DNA of 64,000 bases, from positions 5,642,001-5,706,000 of the forward strand of contig NZ_JANADK010000001.1 of NCBI RefSeq assembly GCF_024199795.1, written 5' to 3'. This document shows positions 55,748 through 63,748 of this stretch, in pieces. The stretch's first letter is position 1. Every line of letters starts with the position of its first letter. The notes beneath the pieces were generated by a model, which saw nothing but the letters and a program-made list of their open reading frames with translations, had not been told where the DNA came from and ran no database searches. The DNA comes from Bradyrhizobium sp. CCGB01. GTDB taxonomy: Bacteria > Pseudomonadota > Alphaproteobacteria > Rhizobiales > Xanthobacteraceae. The translations under genes and the position numbers were made by a program.

Positions 55748-55842
55748 GCAAGCACGTCCAATCCCGCGAAGCCGAGATCAAGAAAGATCGCGAGATAGAC
55801 TGAACTTTTTGACGGGGCCTCACGGCCCCGTTTCTATTTTTT
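55748..55842 (+). pseudogene. Relic of rpmG 3' end and terminator, copy 2
   Basis: GCAAGCACGTCCAATCCCGC, then GAAGCCGAGATCAAG, corresponds to rpmG 52813-52847 (GCAAGCACGTCGAATTCAAG, then GAAGCCAAGATCAAG). The translated relic reads KHVQSREAEIK against [11 protein letters not shown] of L33. The terminator hairpin and T tract follow to 55842. The stop codon is lost. Confidence 0.65.
55812..55842 (+). terminator. Terminator of tandem copy 2
   Basis: ACGGGGCC-TCAC-GGCCCCGT stem-loop followed by TTTCTATTTTTT. It ends the second secreted-protein gene. Confidence 0.92.
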
Positions 55843-55944
55843 CTCGTGGCCCGGGGCGCGCTGCTGCGCAGAGCCGATCTTGAAGTCGGATGGCTCGATG
55901 TCAGCGGTGGGCCAGGACCGGTCATGCCGGCTCGACTTGGAGAG

Positions 55945-57500
55945 CTACTCGGGCAACCCGGCTTTCCGAAACCCCTCGATCAAGAGCTTCGCCTTTGATT
56001 GCCCACCGCGAGCGATGTAGGTGGATATTGTAAAGGAAGGGTCGTGCTCGAGTACCCCCGCCGCGGCCTCGCGCGCCTCCGTGTCGCGTCCGCAATGGGC
56101 AAAAGCGGATGCAAGACACCGGTAGGATGCCGAATGAGAGGGGTTCTGACGAACGGCCTTCCTTGCTGCCACGATGGCCTCGTCAAAGCGGCCGAGTTCA
56201 ATGAATGCCATGGCCATGCCGATGAAGGAGCGGTGCAGGAGCGGATCGACCGGGCTCATGCGCATGGCACGCTCAAAGCTCCTGATCGCTTCTTCCGGCT
56301 GCCCCGCTATCCTGTACACCCAGCCTCTGCCATGCCACGCCCAGAATGAATTCGGGTTGAGTGCGACTGCGCGATCCGCCATCTCGATCTCGCTTTCACA
56401 ATCGCCAACCATGAAGGCCGAGACGGTAGCAGCGTTCGCCAACGCATCGGGATCGCTGTCGTCGATGCTCAGTGCCAGACGAAAAAGTCGGATCGCTTCC
56501 CTGCGATCGAAATAGGGATCGGCAGAAAACCCCATGGTCACGTTGAGCGCGTGGCACAGGCTCGCCAAAGCCGCTACGGAGCCGGACCGGGGGTCCAGCT
56601 CCAGGGCGTTATGAGCGAGCCTTATCGCTTCAGCGAACCCTTCGCGCGTCGAGGTGTAATATTGCGGCAAAGCCCGGAGGTAGAAATCATAGGCTGTAAG
56701 GTTTTCCGGCCGCCGCCGCGTCGCCATCGCAATTTCCGTTTGGAGCAACTTCGGCTCAATGGCCGAAACGACAGCGACTGCGACCTCGTCCTGGAGAGCA
56801 AAAACGTCCGTCAGGTCGCGCTCGAACCTGTCGGCCCAGATGTGCGCGCCCGTAACCGCATCAATCAATTGCCCTGCGATGCGAACTTTGCCCGCCGACT
56901 TGCGCACAGACCCCTCAAGCACATAGCGCACGCCAAGCTGGCGTCCGACCTCCTTGATATCGACCGCCCTGCCCTTGAAGGTGAAGCTCGAATTCCCGCG
57001 CGATGACGAACAGCCATTTGAACCGCGAAAGCGCTGTCGTGATCTCCTCGACCATTCCGTCGGCAAAATATTGCTGCTCTGGATCGCCGCTCATGTTCTC
57101 GAACGGCAACACCGCGATCGAGGGCTTGTCGGGAAGCGCCGGTGCGGGCTTCGACGAAACCACGCCCCCGGTTGATTCCGACGTGACGGCGGATTGGTGC
57201 ACCGCGCCGACGAAACGAAAGCCCTTTTCGCGGCAGCGTCTTGATCAGGCGTTGTTCGTCGCCGCAATCACCGATCGCGCTTCGGGCAGCGTTGAGACGC
57301 GTGGTCAGCGCCACATCGGACACGATGCGTCCATTCCAGATGGCGTTCACGAGGTCGTCTTTGCTGACGACCCGCTCCCTGTTCCGGATCAGGTAATCGA
57401 GCAGATCGAAAACCTGCGGTGCAGTGGGGACGACGTTCGAGCCGCGATGCAGCTCACGCCGGTCGATGTCGAGAGCGTAGTCCTCGAAGAAATAGCGCAT
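55945..57500 (-). pseudogene. Winged-helix / TPR regulator broken by two frameshifts
   Basis: The reading spans three frames. Residues from MRYFFEDYALDIDRRELHRG to TLPRKGLSF are an OmpR/CadC-type winged helix. Near 57227 an extra A in an AAAA run shifts to the frame with DKPSIAVLPFENMSGDPEQQ, the TolB-like segment. Near 57000 an extra G in a GGG run shifts to the frame with NSSFTFKGRAVDIKEVGRQL and then TPR repeats to GFRKAGLPE. Together they form one adenylyl-cyclase-like or CadC-TPR regulator of about 515 residues. Either a pseudogene or homopolymer sequencing errors would explain it. Confidence 0.85.
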
Positions 57501-57662
57501 GCTACCCTCCTTGGTTACCTCATTGATCGCCTGACGCGCTCAAGCACCCCCAAAGTTCAAAGAATAAGCCGCGGGTAAGGAAAAAGTAAGCCGGATATCA
57601 AGCGCCCCCCTCGATGGACTGGCACTATTTCAGTGGGAGGCAGGCAGCGCGGGAGATGTCAA

Positions 57663-57905
57663 ATGGCTACAACCTACAACGCGTCCACCTCACGACAGAC
57701 GTTCGCGCCGCTTCGGCTCGGCCTGAGCTTTTTTGGCGACCGCTTCGCTGCCCTGCTCGAATGGTACGGACGCCGAGAGATACGGGGCAGGTTGCTCGCC
57801 CTGAGTGACAGGGAGCTTCACGATATCGGTATCTCGCGCGGCGAGATCGACTACGTCGCTTCGAACCCGGACATCGATCCGCGTGGTGGCAGCCTCGCAA
57901 AATGA
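57663..57905 (+). CDS. DUF1127 domain protein
   Basis: An 80-residue protein with a C-terminal DUF1127/YjiS-like motif, RLLALSDRELHDIGISRGEI, which is basic and Arg-rich nearby. In other proteobacteria small DUF1127 proteins affect small-RNA and phosphate or C1 metabolism, by RNA binding. GGGAGATGTCAA precedes the ATG at 57663. Neighbours are not linked by function. Confidence 0.85.
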   Translation: MATTYNASTSRQTFAPLRLGLSFFGDRFAALLEWYGRREIRGRLLALSDRELHDIGISRGEIDYVASNPDIDPRGGSLAK

Positions 57906-58242
57906 CCTCCCCTACGACTGGCAACCGTGGACGGTTGCAATTGGAGATGGCCTACCGCCAGGTCCGCGGTCATGCATCCTCCGCTCGAAGGTCTTTCGGC
58001 AGGTAACGATATTGTTCTGGGACGCACGGTGTGGGGCTCGGATGCAGATGAACGAGCCTGCGAATGGCGGCGGTGGACCATTCGTCGCGTTCCGCAAACA
58101 AACGACTCTTTCTGCATTTGAACGACGAGAACGCGCCAGGTCGCGCGTATGGGGTCAAGCGAACTTGTCCAGCGCGCGATGTCGATCCACATCCCGACGC
58201 ACCGGCAGCGAGATGCACCGGCCGTTATGATGGAGATCGACC
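57906..58242. other. Intergenic region, DUF1127 to BA14K-like gene
   Basis: No gene is supported in this stretch and I see no strong hairpin. It should carry the promoter of the BA14K-like gene. Confidence 0.5.
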
Positions 58243-58569
58243 ATGACTGGACTTAAGGTTCTTGCTGCCGTGGCTTTGTTGTCGGGCCTGACCGCAAGCA
58301 CTGCCTACGCGCAATCTGGCTTTGCAAGCAGCCATCCGGATACGTACGAGGCCGAGAACCCCAATCGCAACCTGAACGGCACGCTGACGCCGGCCGGCCG
58401 GCTGGGCCTCGAGTTGCCGGATGGCGCAGCTCCCGCACAAGGAGTGGACAACGCCCTGGCTCGCGCGGATGGCGCAGTCTCACGTGCTTGCTCGGAGCGC
58501 TATCGATCCTACGATCCAGCCACGAGCACCTACATCGATCGGGACGGCAGGCGTCATCTTTGCAGGTAA
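58243..58569 (+). CDS. Secreted BA14K-like protein
   Basis: A 108-residue exported protein. MTGLKVLAAVALLSGLTAST is a signal peptide ending AYAQ. The C-terminus, CSERYRSYDPATSTYIDRDG then RRHLC, matches the BA14K repeat (RYRSYDPxTxTYxxxDGxRHxC), an immunoreactive Brucella family. A Cys at each end of the motif suggests one disulfide. The middle is low-complexity. Confidence 0.82.
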   Translation: MTGLKVLAAVALLSGLTASTAYAQSGFASSHPDTYEAENPNRNLNGTLTPAGRLGLELPDGAAPAQGVDNALARADGAVSRACSERYRSYDPATSTYIDRDGRRHLCR

Positions 58570-58811
58570 CACAACGCCGCAAATCAACCGATCAAGTGGA
58601 CATCGGATCGAGACGCCGTCGAGATGGCGTCTCGAATTGTCCAGGATACGCTGCGCGTCACGTTAACTGGTGACTCTCCCGATCGTCGTCGCTCTGCTGG
58701 AGCGTTGCTGCCCAGAACCGGGACCCCAAAAGCAACACGCACGAGCGGAGACATGAGTGGCTCCATGTCAGCCTTGGGGCCAGGCACGGGCTCATGCACC
58801 ACCGCGATTAT
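58570..58811. other. Intergenic region before the binding-protein gene end
   Basis: No gene or strong structure is seen between the BA14K-like stop and the convergent binding-protein stop. Confidence 0.45.
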
Positions 58812-59786
58812 CTAATCGATCACTTCGTCGGCGCGGGCAAGCAGCGACATGGGAATGTCGAGACCGAGCGCCTTGGCGGACTTGAGATTGATATTCAGGG
58901 TCACTTCCGTAGTCTGCTGGACGGGAAGCTCTGCCGGACGCGCCCCTTTCAGAATGCGATCAACATAGCCTGCGGCGCGTTGCCATAGTTTGAAAAGGTC
59001 GGCCGAGTACGACATCAGTCCTCCTCTCTGAGCCGAGTCGCGGAACGGATAGATCGCCGGCATTCGCCGCTCTGCGGTGAGCACGATCAGCCGGGGAACG
59101 AGGGGTATCAGCGATGGATCGTCGGTGACGACCAGGCCATCGAGGCCGCTCTCTCCCAGTGCGGCGAAGCTGTTATCGATGTCCGCGAGCCGCACCGAGA
59201 GGGCTGTCAACTCGAGACCGAGCCCGGGTGCCGCTTTTTGCATGAGTTCGAGTTGGTTGGCAGTCGTCGGATTGTCAGGATTCCACAACACGGCGACACG
59301 ATGAACTTTCGGAGCCGCCTCCTTCAGCAGTTCCAGCCACTTGACGCCGTAATCGCCGGAGAGCTGCGACAACCCGGTGATATTGCCACCTGGCCGGGCA
59401 AGGCTTGCCACAAGACCGGCTCTGATGGGATCCCCGCTCATGCAGACGATCGGCACCGTGGATGTTGCACGTTGCGCAGCCTGTGAAATGGGCGTGCCTG
59501 GGGTCACGAGAACATCGACGTTGAGCGTGAGGAGTTCAGCGATCAGCGCAGGAACGCGCTCCGGTTTTCCCTCGGCGTAGCGTTCTTCGAGCAGCAGGGT
59601 GCGTCCCACGACATATCCCAGGTCCGCAAGTCCCTGTCGGAAGCCGGTCTGGTAGTACACATCCGTCCCGCGAACGCCGCTCCAGACGTAGCCGACCCGG
59701 GGCACCGCCGGTTGCTGAGCGTGGGCTGCGAGGCTCAGGGCCATCGCCGCAGCGCCGAGAAGCGTGACCAGAACGCGGCGTTTCAT
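58812..59786 (-). CDS. ABC transporter substrate-binding protein (TrpX-like)
   Basis: A 324-residue periplasmic binding protein with a signal peptide (MKRRVLVTLLGAAAMALSLA, ending AHAQ). VGYVWSGVRGTDVYYQTGFR and VDVLVTPGTPISQAAQRATS are typical of the ABC_sub_bind (TrpX/LivK-related) group. LGLDIPMSLLARADEVI is its usual C-terminus. No permease or ATPase gene is adjacent, so it is an orphan in this window, as is common in Bradyrhizobium. The ligand is not predictable. Confidence 0.88.
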   Translation of the reverse strand: MKRRVLVTLLGAAAMALSLAAHAQQPAVPRVGYVWSGVRGTDVYYQTGFRQGLADLGYVVGRTLLLEERYAEGKPERVPALIAELLTLNVDVLVTPGTPISQAAQRATSTVPIVCMSGDPIRAGLVASLARPGGNITGLSQLSGDYGVKWLELLKEAAPKVHRVAVLWNPDNPTTANQLELMQKAAPGLGLELTALSVRLADIDNSFAALGESGLDGLVVTDDPSLIPLVPRLIVLTAERRMPAIYPFRDSAQRGGLMSYSADLFKLWQRAAGYVDRILKGARPAELPVQQTTEVTLNINLKSAKALGLDIPMSLLARADEVID

Positions 59787-59912
59787 TCAACCACCTCGCG
59801 GCGCGCCACCGCTACAATATGCGCGCGCAGCTCGGAATTTTGAAGGGGTCGAGACGGTGGACTTAGTCAGCCGGAGATGATTCCAAAACCGGACCTTAAC
59901 GACGTGTCCCGC

Positions 59913-61151
59913 CTACGCCGTCCGCAACACCGGCGCCGGCGGCTGCGACGGCCGGATCAGCGCGAACGCCACCTGCACGATACCCCCGGCAAGTCCGAGC
60001 GCGACGCCGATGCGCCAGGCCATGGTGTAGGAGCCGAGCGCGTCGTAGAGCACCCCTCCTCCATACGCACCGAGGAAGCTGCCGATCTGGTGGCTCATGA
60101 AGGCGAGGCCCTGGATCATCGCCTGCCAGCGCAGGCCGAACATCTCGGCGACGGCGCCTGCGACCAGCGGGCCGACGCCCATCCAGAGGAAACCCATGAT
60201 GGCGCCGAACAACAACGTCGAGAACGGCGTCGCCGGCAGCATGAAGTACCAGGCGAGCGCGAGCGAGCGCAGGATGTAGATGCCGCCCAGCAGCGCCAGC
60301 TTGTTCCAGCGCTGGCCGGCCCAGCCGAAGAACAGCGAGCCGAGCACGTTGAAGCCGCCGATCATGCCGAGCGTCTGCGCGCTCAGCATCGGATCGAGGC
60401 CGCAGATTGCCAGATACGACGGCAGATGCGTGGTGAGGAACACGAGCTGCATGCCGCAGACGAGATAGGCGCAGGTCATCACCACGAAGGGCGCATTGCC
60501 GAACGCCGCCTTCGCCACTGACGCCGCCGTGGCATCACCGATGTCGTCGGCAGCAGGCTTGGGCAGCGGCACCTTGTCGATGCGGCCCGCATACCAGGCG
60601 GCGGGAATCATCAGCACCGACATGACGACGAAGCCGGCGAGCCCGACGCGCCAGCCAAAGCCCTCATTGAGCATCTGCCCGATCGGCGCCGACAGCAGTG
60701 CGCCGAGCGAGCCGGCACCGGAGACGATGCCGAGCACGGTGGAGCGCACCGTTTCCGGGACCGCGCGCGCGGCCACCGACATCGCGATCGCCGCCGCGGT
60801 GCAGGCCAGCGACGTGCCGATCAGCACGCCGCCGCCGATCATGATGCTGACGAGCCCGTTCGCACTCGCCATCAGGATCAGGCCCACGATGTACATCAGC
60901 GATCCCACGATCATGATCGGCCGAAACCCGTAGCGCACGGTCATCGCGCCGGCGAGCGGCTGGAGAAAGCCCCAGGCGAGGTTCTGCACGGCCAGCGCCA
61001 GCGTGAAGTCCGAGATCGAAATGTGGATGTCATGCGTCAGCGGCTGCATGAAGATGCCGAGGCTCTGCCGCAGCCCCATGCTCAGCGTCAGCATGATCGA
61101 GGCGCCGATCAGGATGGGCAATGTCGGACGCAGGACCTGCAACAGGGGCAT
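59913..61151 (-). CDS. MFS transporter
   Basis: A 412-residue major facilitator with about twelve hydrophobic segments. MPLLQVLRPTLPILIGASIM opens it, and GRIDKVPLPKPAADD is the central cytoplasmic loop. Motif A-like ALAVQNLAWGFLQPLAGAM lies at the first loop. The ATG at 61151 has GAGGGAGAAG upstream; a GTG at 61178 would add nine residues. It is divergent from a TetR gene with a palindromic operator candidate between them, so it is probably a TetR-regulated efflux or uptake system. Confidence 0.9.
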   Translation of the reverse strand: MPLLQVLRPTLPILIGASIMLTLSMGLRQSLGIFMQPLTHDIHISISDFTLALAVQNLAWGFLQPLAGAMTVRYGFRPIMIVGSLMYIVGLILMASANGLVSIMIGGGVLIGTSLACTAAAIAMSVAARAVPETVRSTVLGIVSGAGSLGALLSAPIGQMLNEGFGWRVGLAGFVVMSVLMIPAAWYAGRIDKVPLPKPAADDIGDATAASVAKAAFGNAPFVVMTCAYLVCGMQLVFLTTHLPSYLAICGLDPMLSAQTLGMIGGFNVLGSLFFGWAGQRWNKLALLGGIYILRSLALAWYFMLPATPFSTLLFGAIMGFLWMGVGPLVAGAVAEMFGLRWQAMIQGLAFMSHQIGSFLGAYGGGVLYDALGSYTMAWRIGVALGLAGGIVQVAFALIRPSQPPAPVLRTA

Positions 61152-61213
61152 GTTTCTTCTCCCTCGGCGGCGCGGCACGCGTGCCGTCGTCTGCTTTTGC
61201 GGTTGATTTTGGT

Positions 61214-61229
61214 TACACAGACCTGTTTA
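61214..61229. promoter_or_regulatory. Candidate TetR operator
   Basis: TACACAGACCTGTTTA contains the perfect core ACAG-AC-CTGT with two further matching outer positions. It lies in the 130-base gap between divergent MFS and tetR genes. Confidence 0.55.
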
Positions 61230-61281
61230 CTTAGGCTATGGAAGGCGCCTGCTGTCAAGCGAAGAGGACGCATCCCGCCGC

Positions 61282-61890
61282 ATGGCTCCCCCGCCCAACC
61301 AACAGACGATGAAGGAGCGGATCCTCGAGACCGCCGACAAGCTGTTCTACCTGCAAGGCATTCGCGCCATCGGCGTCGACACCATCGCGGCCGAGGTCGG
61401 CATCTCCAAGCGCACGCTCTACAACCACTTCCCCTCCAAGGACGCGCTGATCGCGGCCTATCTGGAGCGCCGCTTCGTGCACGCGCGCCCCTCCGACAAG
61501 CCGCCGGCCGAGCAGATTCTCGGCACCTTCGATGCGCTGGAGCGCCGCTTTGCGGCCAAGGATTTTCGCGGCTGCCCGTTCGTGAATGCGGTCGCCGAGC
61601 TTGGGCCTGCGGACCGCGCCGTGAAGAAGATCGCAATCGCCTTCAAGGAAAGCCGCCGCCTCTGGTTTCGCGACCGGCTGAACGAGCTCGGCGTTGCCGA
61701 TGCGGAGGCGCTGGCAACGCAGCTCGTGTTGCTGGTCGACGGCTCCATCGCGCAGGACCTCGTCCGCGACGATCCCGCGATGGCGCGTGCGGCAAAGGAA
61801 GCGGCGAAGGTGTTGTTGCGGAATGCGGGGGTGGATGTGGGTGGTGATGCCGTGAAGCCGATGAAGGGACGCAAGCCCGCGCCGTCGTAG
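61282..61890 (+). CDS. TetR family transcriptional regulator
   Basis: A 202-residue regulator. The N-terminal helix-turn-helix is GIRAIGVDTIAAEVGISKRT then LYNHFPSKDALIAAYLERRF. The ligand-binding part contains FRGCPFVNAVAELGPADR, as in the AcrR/YbiH subgroup. It is divergent from the MFS gene, its likely target. Confidence 0.92.
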   Translation: MAPPPNQQTMKERILETADKLFYLQGIRAIGVDTIAAEVGISKRTLYNHFPSKDALIAAYLERRFVHARPSDKPPAEQILGTFDALERRFAAKDFRGCPFVNAVAELGPADRAVKKIAIAFKESRRLWFRDRLNELGVADAEALATQLVLLVDGSIAQDLVRDDPAMARAAKEAAKVLLRNAGVDVGGDAVKPMKGRKPAPS

Positions 61891-61913
61891 TCACTGCCGC
61901 CGCATCATGCGCC

Positions 61914-62014
61914 GTCATCACCGGCGAAGGCGGGTGGTCCAGTATTCCAGAGGCGATTGTAATTGAACCGATAGACCGCGGCGTACTGGATTCCTCGCCT
62001 TCGCGGGGAATGAC
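61914..62014. repeat. Intergenic palindrome, GTCATCACCGGCGAAGGCGG family
   Basis: GTCATCACCGGCGAAGGCGG at 61914 and CCTCGCCTTCGCGGGGAATG ending near 62014 are inverted halves with mismatches, and CCAGTATTCCAG pairs with TACTGGATTCC. It is a long imperfect hairpin. Confidence 0.75.
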
Positions 62015-62194
62015 AGCGGAGCTTGGGAAAATTCGGAATTATAGAATAATACTCTTGTTTTGCCCGACGAGTCAAACAGCCCTGCTGCCAGCGCAAGCCG
62101 TTTTGCCAACCGCGTAACCCATTGATCCGACTAACGTCGGCTACTGTGCATGGGGTTGTTTTCGCAGCTTTTGTTTTGGTCGGCGAAACTCTCT

Positions 62195-62337
62195 CCGCTG
62201 TCGTCCCTGCGAACGCAGGGACCCATAACCACAGGGAGGAGTTTGGCGAAGACTCGAAATTATCTTCCGGTACAAAGACCGCTCGTCCTCGATGGATCAC
62301 GCGGTATGGGTCCCTGCGTTCGCAGGGACGACAGCGG
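62195..62337. repeat. Intergenic palindrome, CCGCTGTCGTCCCTGCGAAC family
   Basis: CCGCTGTCGTCCCTGCGAAC to CAGGGACCCA (62195-62225) and its inverted copy TGGGTCCCTGCGTTCGCAGG to ACAGCGG (62307-62337) match without mismatch over 31 bases. The middle contains 80 bases of unrelated sequence. Confidence 0.88.
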
Positions 62338-62360
62338 AGCGCAATCAGCGTCCCCTCGCC

Positions 62361-63734
62361 TCACGCCGCCTGCGACACCACGCGATTGCGGCCGTCGTGC
62401 TTGGCGCGATAGAGCGCCGTGTCGGCGCGCTTGAGGACGTCGGCGACGGACTCGCCCTTCTGCTCCAGCGTGGTGAGGCCGATCGAGATCGTGACCTCGA
62501 TGCGCTTGGCCCCCTTGTGCACGGAGAACGGCTCGCCCGCGATCGAGCGGCGCAGCCGCTCGGCGACCATGCCGGCGACGTGAAGGTCGGTCTCCGGCAT
62601 CACGATGACGAACTCCTCGCCGCCGTAGCGGCAGGCAAGGTCGATGCCGCGGATCGATTTCCGTACGCGCACGGCAAATTCGCGCAGCACGTCGTCGCCG
62701 GCGTCGTGGCCGTAATTGTCGTTGATCGACTTGAAGTAGTCGATGTCCAAAATCATCAGCGCCAACGGCTTGCCGCGGGTCGAGGCCTGCTCGGCGAGGG
62801 TCGCCAGATGGCTCTCCATGTAGCGGCGATTGTGCAGCCCGGTGAGCGCGTCGGTGATCGCCATCTCGATCGAGTTCTGCACGTTGTCGCGCAGATGGTC
62901 GGTGTAGCGGCGGCGGCGGATCTGGGTGCGGGCGCGCGCCAGCAGCTCGGTCTTGTCGATGGGGCGCAGCAGATAGTCGTTGACGCCGATCTCGAGGCCG
63001 CGGAGCAGCCGCGTCGAGTTCTCGGGGTCGGCGATCGCCAGGATCGGCACGTGGCGCGTGCGCTCCAGCGAACGCGCCTGGCTGCAGAGCCGCAGGCCGT
63101 CGAAATTGTTGAGGTCGAGCGAGACGATCAGCAAATCGTAATTGCCCTCGGCGGCATGGAACAGCGCCTCCGTCGGGTTCGGCTCGACGTCGACGGTGTG
63201 CTCGGCGGCGAGGATCGTCGCGAGCCGCTCATAGGAGGACTGGCGGTCGTCGACTAGCAGGATGCGGCCGCCCTTGCCGGTGTCGGCCACGGCGCTGCGC
63301 TCGGGCGCCTGCATGCCGATCTCGAGCGAGGTGATGGCGCGCATGCGCAGCTCATCGGTCATCATCTTCAGCCGCGTCAGCGAGCGCACGCGCGCGATCA
63401 GCACGACGTCGGAGACGGGCTTTGTCAGGAAATCGTCGGCGCCGGCTTCCAGCCCGCGGTTGCGGTCGGACGGGCTGTCGAGCGCGGTGACCATCACGAC
63501 GGGAATGTGGTGCGTGGCCGGATCGGTCTTGAGGCGGCGGCAAACTTCGAAGCCGTCCATGTCGGGCATCATGACGTCGAGCAGGATGATGTCGCATTCG
63601 GCGCGGGCGCAGATCGCCAGCGCCTCGGTGCCGTTCGAGGCGGTCATCACGTCGAAATATTCGGCTGACAGGCGGGCTTCGAGGAGTTTGACGTTGGCAG
63701 GAACGTCATCGACAACCAGGATACGCGCGGACAC
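62361..63734 (-). CDS. pleD: PleD-type response regulator with GGDEF domain
   Basis: A 457-residue diguanylate cyclase that controls the cell-cycle and motile-to-sessile switch through c-di-GMP. Domain order is REC (receiver aspartate D53 in IILLDVMMPDMDG), a second REC-like domain in which the phosphoacceptor is replaced (LLIVSLDLNNFDGL) and a GGDEF domain (YGGEEFVIVMPET). The allosteric I-site, RGID, is five residues before the active site. The architecture is that of Caulobacter PleD, and divK precedes it on the same strand. Confidence 0.94.
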   Translation of the reverse strand: MSARILVVDDVPANVKLLEARLSAEYFDVMTASNGTEALAICARAECDIILLDVMMPDMDGFEVCRRLKTDPATHHIPVVMVTALDSPSDRNRGLEAGADDFLTKPVSDVVLIARVRSLTRLKMMTDELRMRAITSLEIGMQAPERSAVADTGKGGRILLVDDRQSSYERLATILAAEHTVDVEPNPTEALFHAAEGNYDLLIVSLDLNNFDGLRLCSQARSLERTRHVPILAIADPENSTRLLRGLEIGVNDYLLRPIDKTELLARARTQIRRRRYTDHLRDNVQNSIEMAITDALTGLHNRRYMESHLATLAEQASTRGKPLALMILDIDYFKSINDNYGHDAGDDVLREFAVRVRKSIRGIDLACRYGGEEFVIVMPETDLHVAGMVAERLRRSIAGEPFSVHKGAKRIEVTISIGLTTLEQKGESVADVLKRADTALYRAKHDGRNRVVSQAA

Positions 63735-63748
63735 TGTGAACTCACTTC

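Larger units (their letters stand above)
61891..62360. other. Repeat-rich intergenic region
   Basis: Between tetR and pleD two palindromic repeats occupy most of the stretch (61914-62014 and 62195-62337). No gene is supported. Confidence 0.7.

Noticed and set aside
56865..57230. Programmed frameshifting in the winged-helix/TPR gene
   Set aside because: The bases CGAAAAGGG do not match a slippery X-XXY-YYZ heptamer and both shifts are single-base gains, so mutation or error is simpler.
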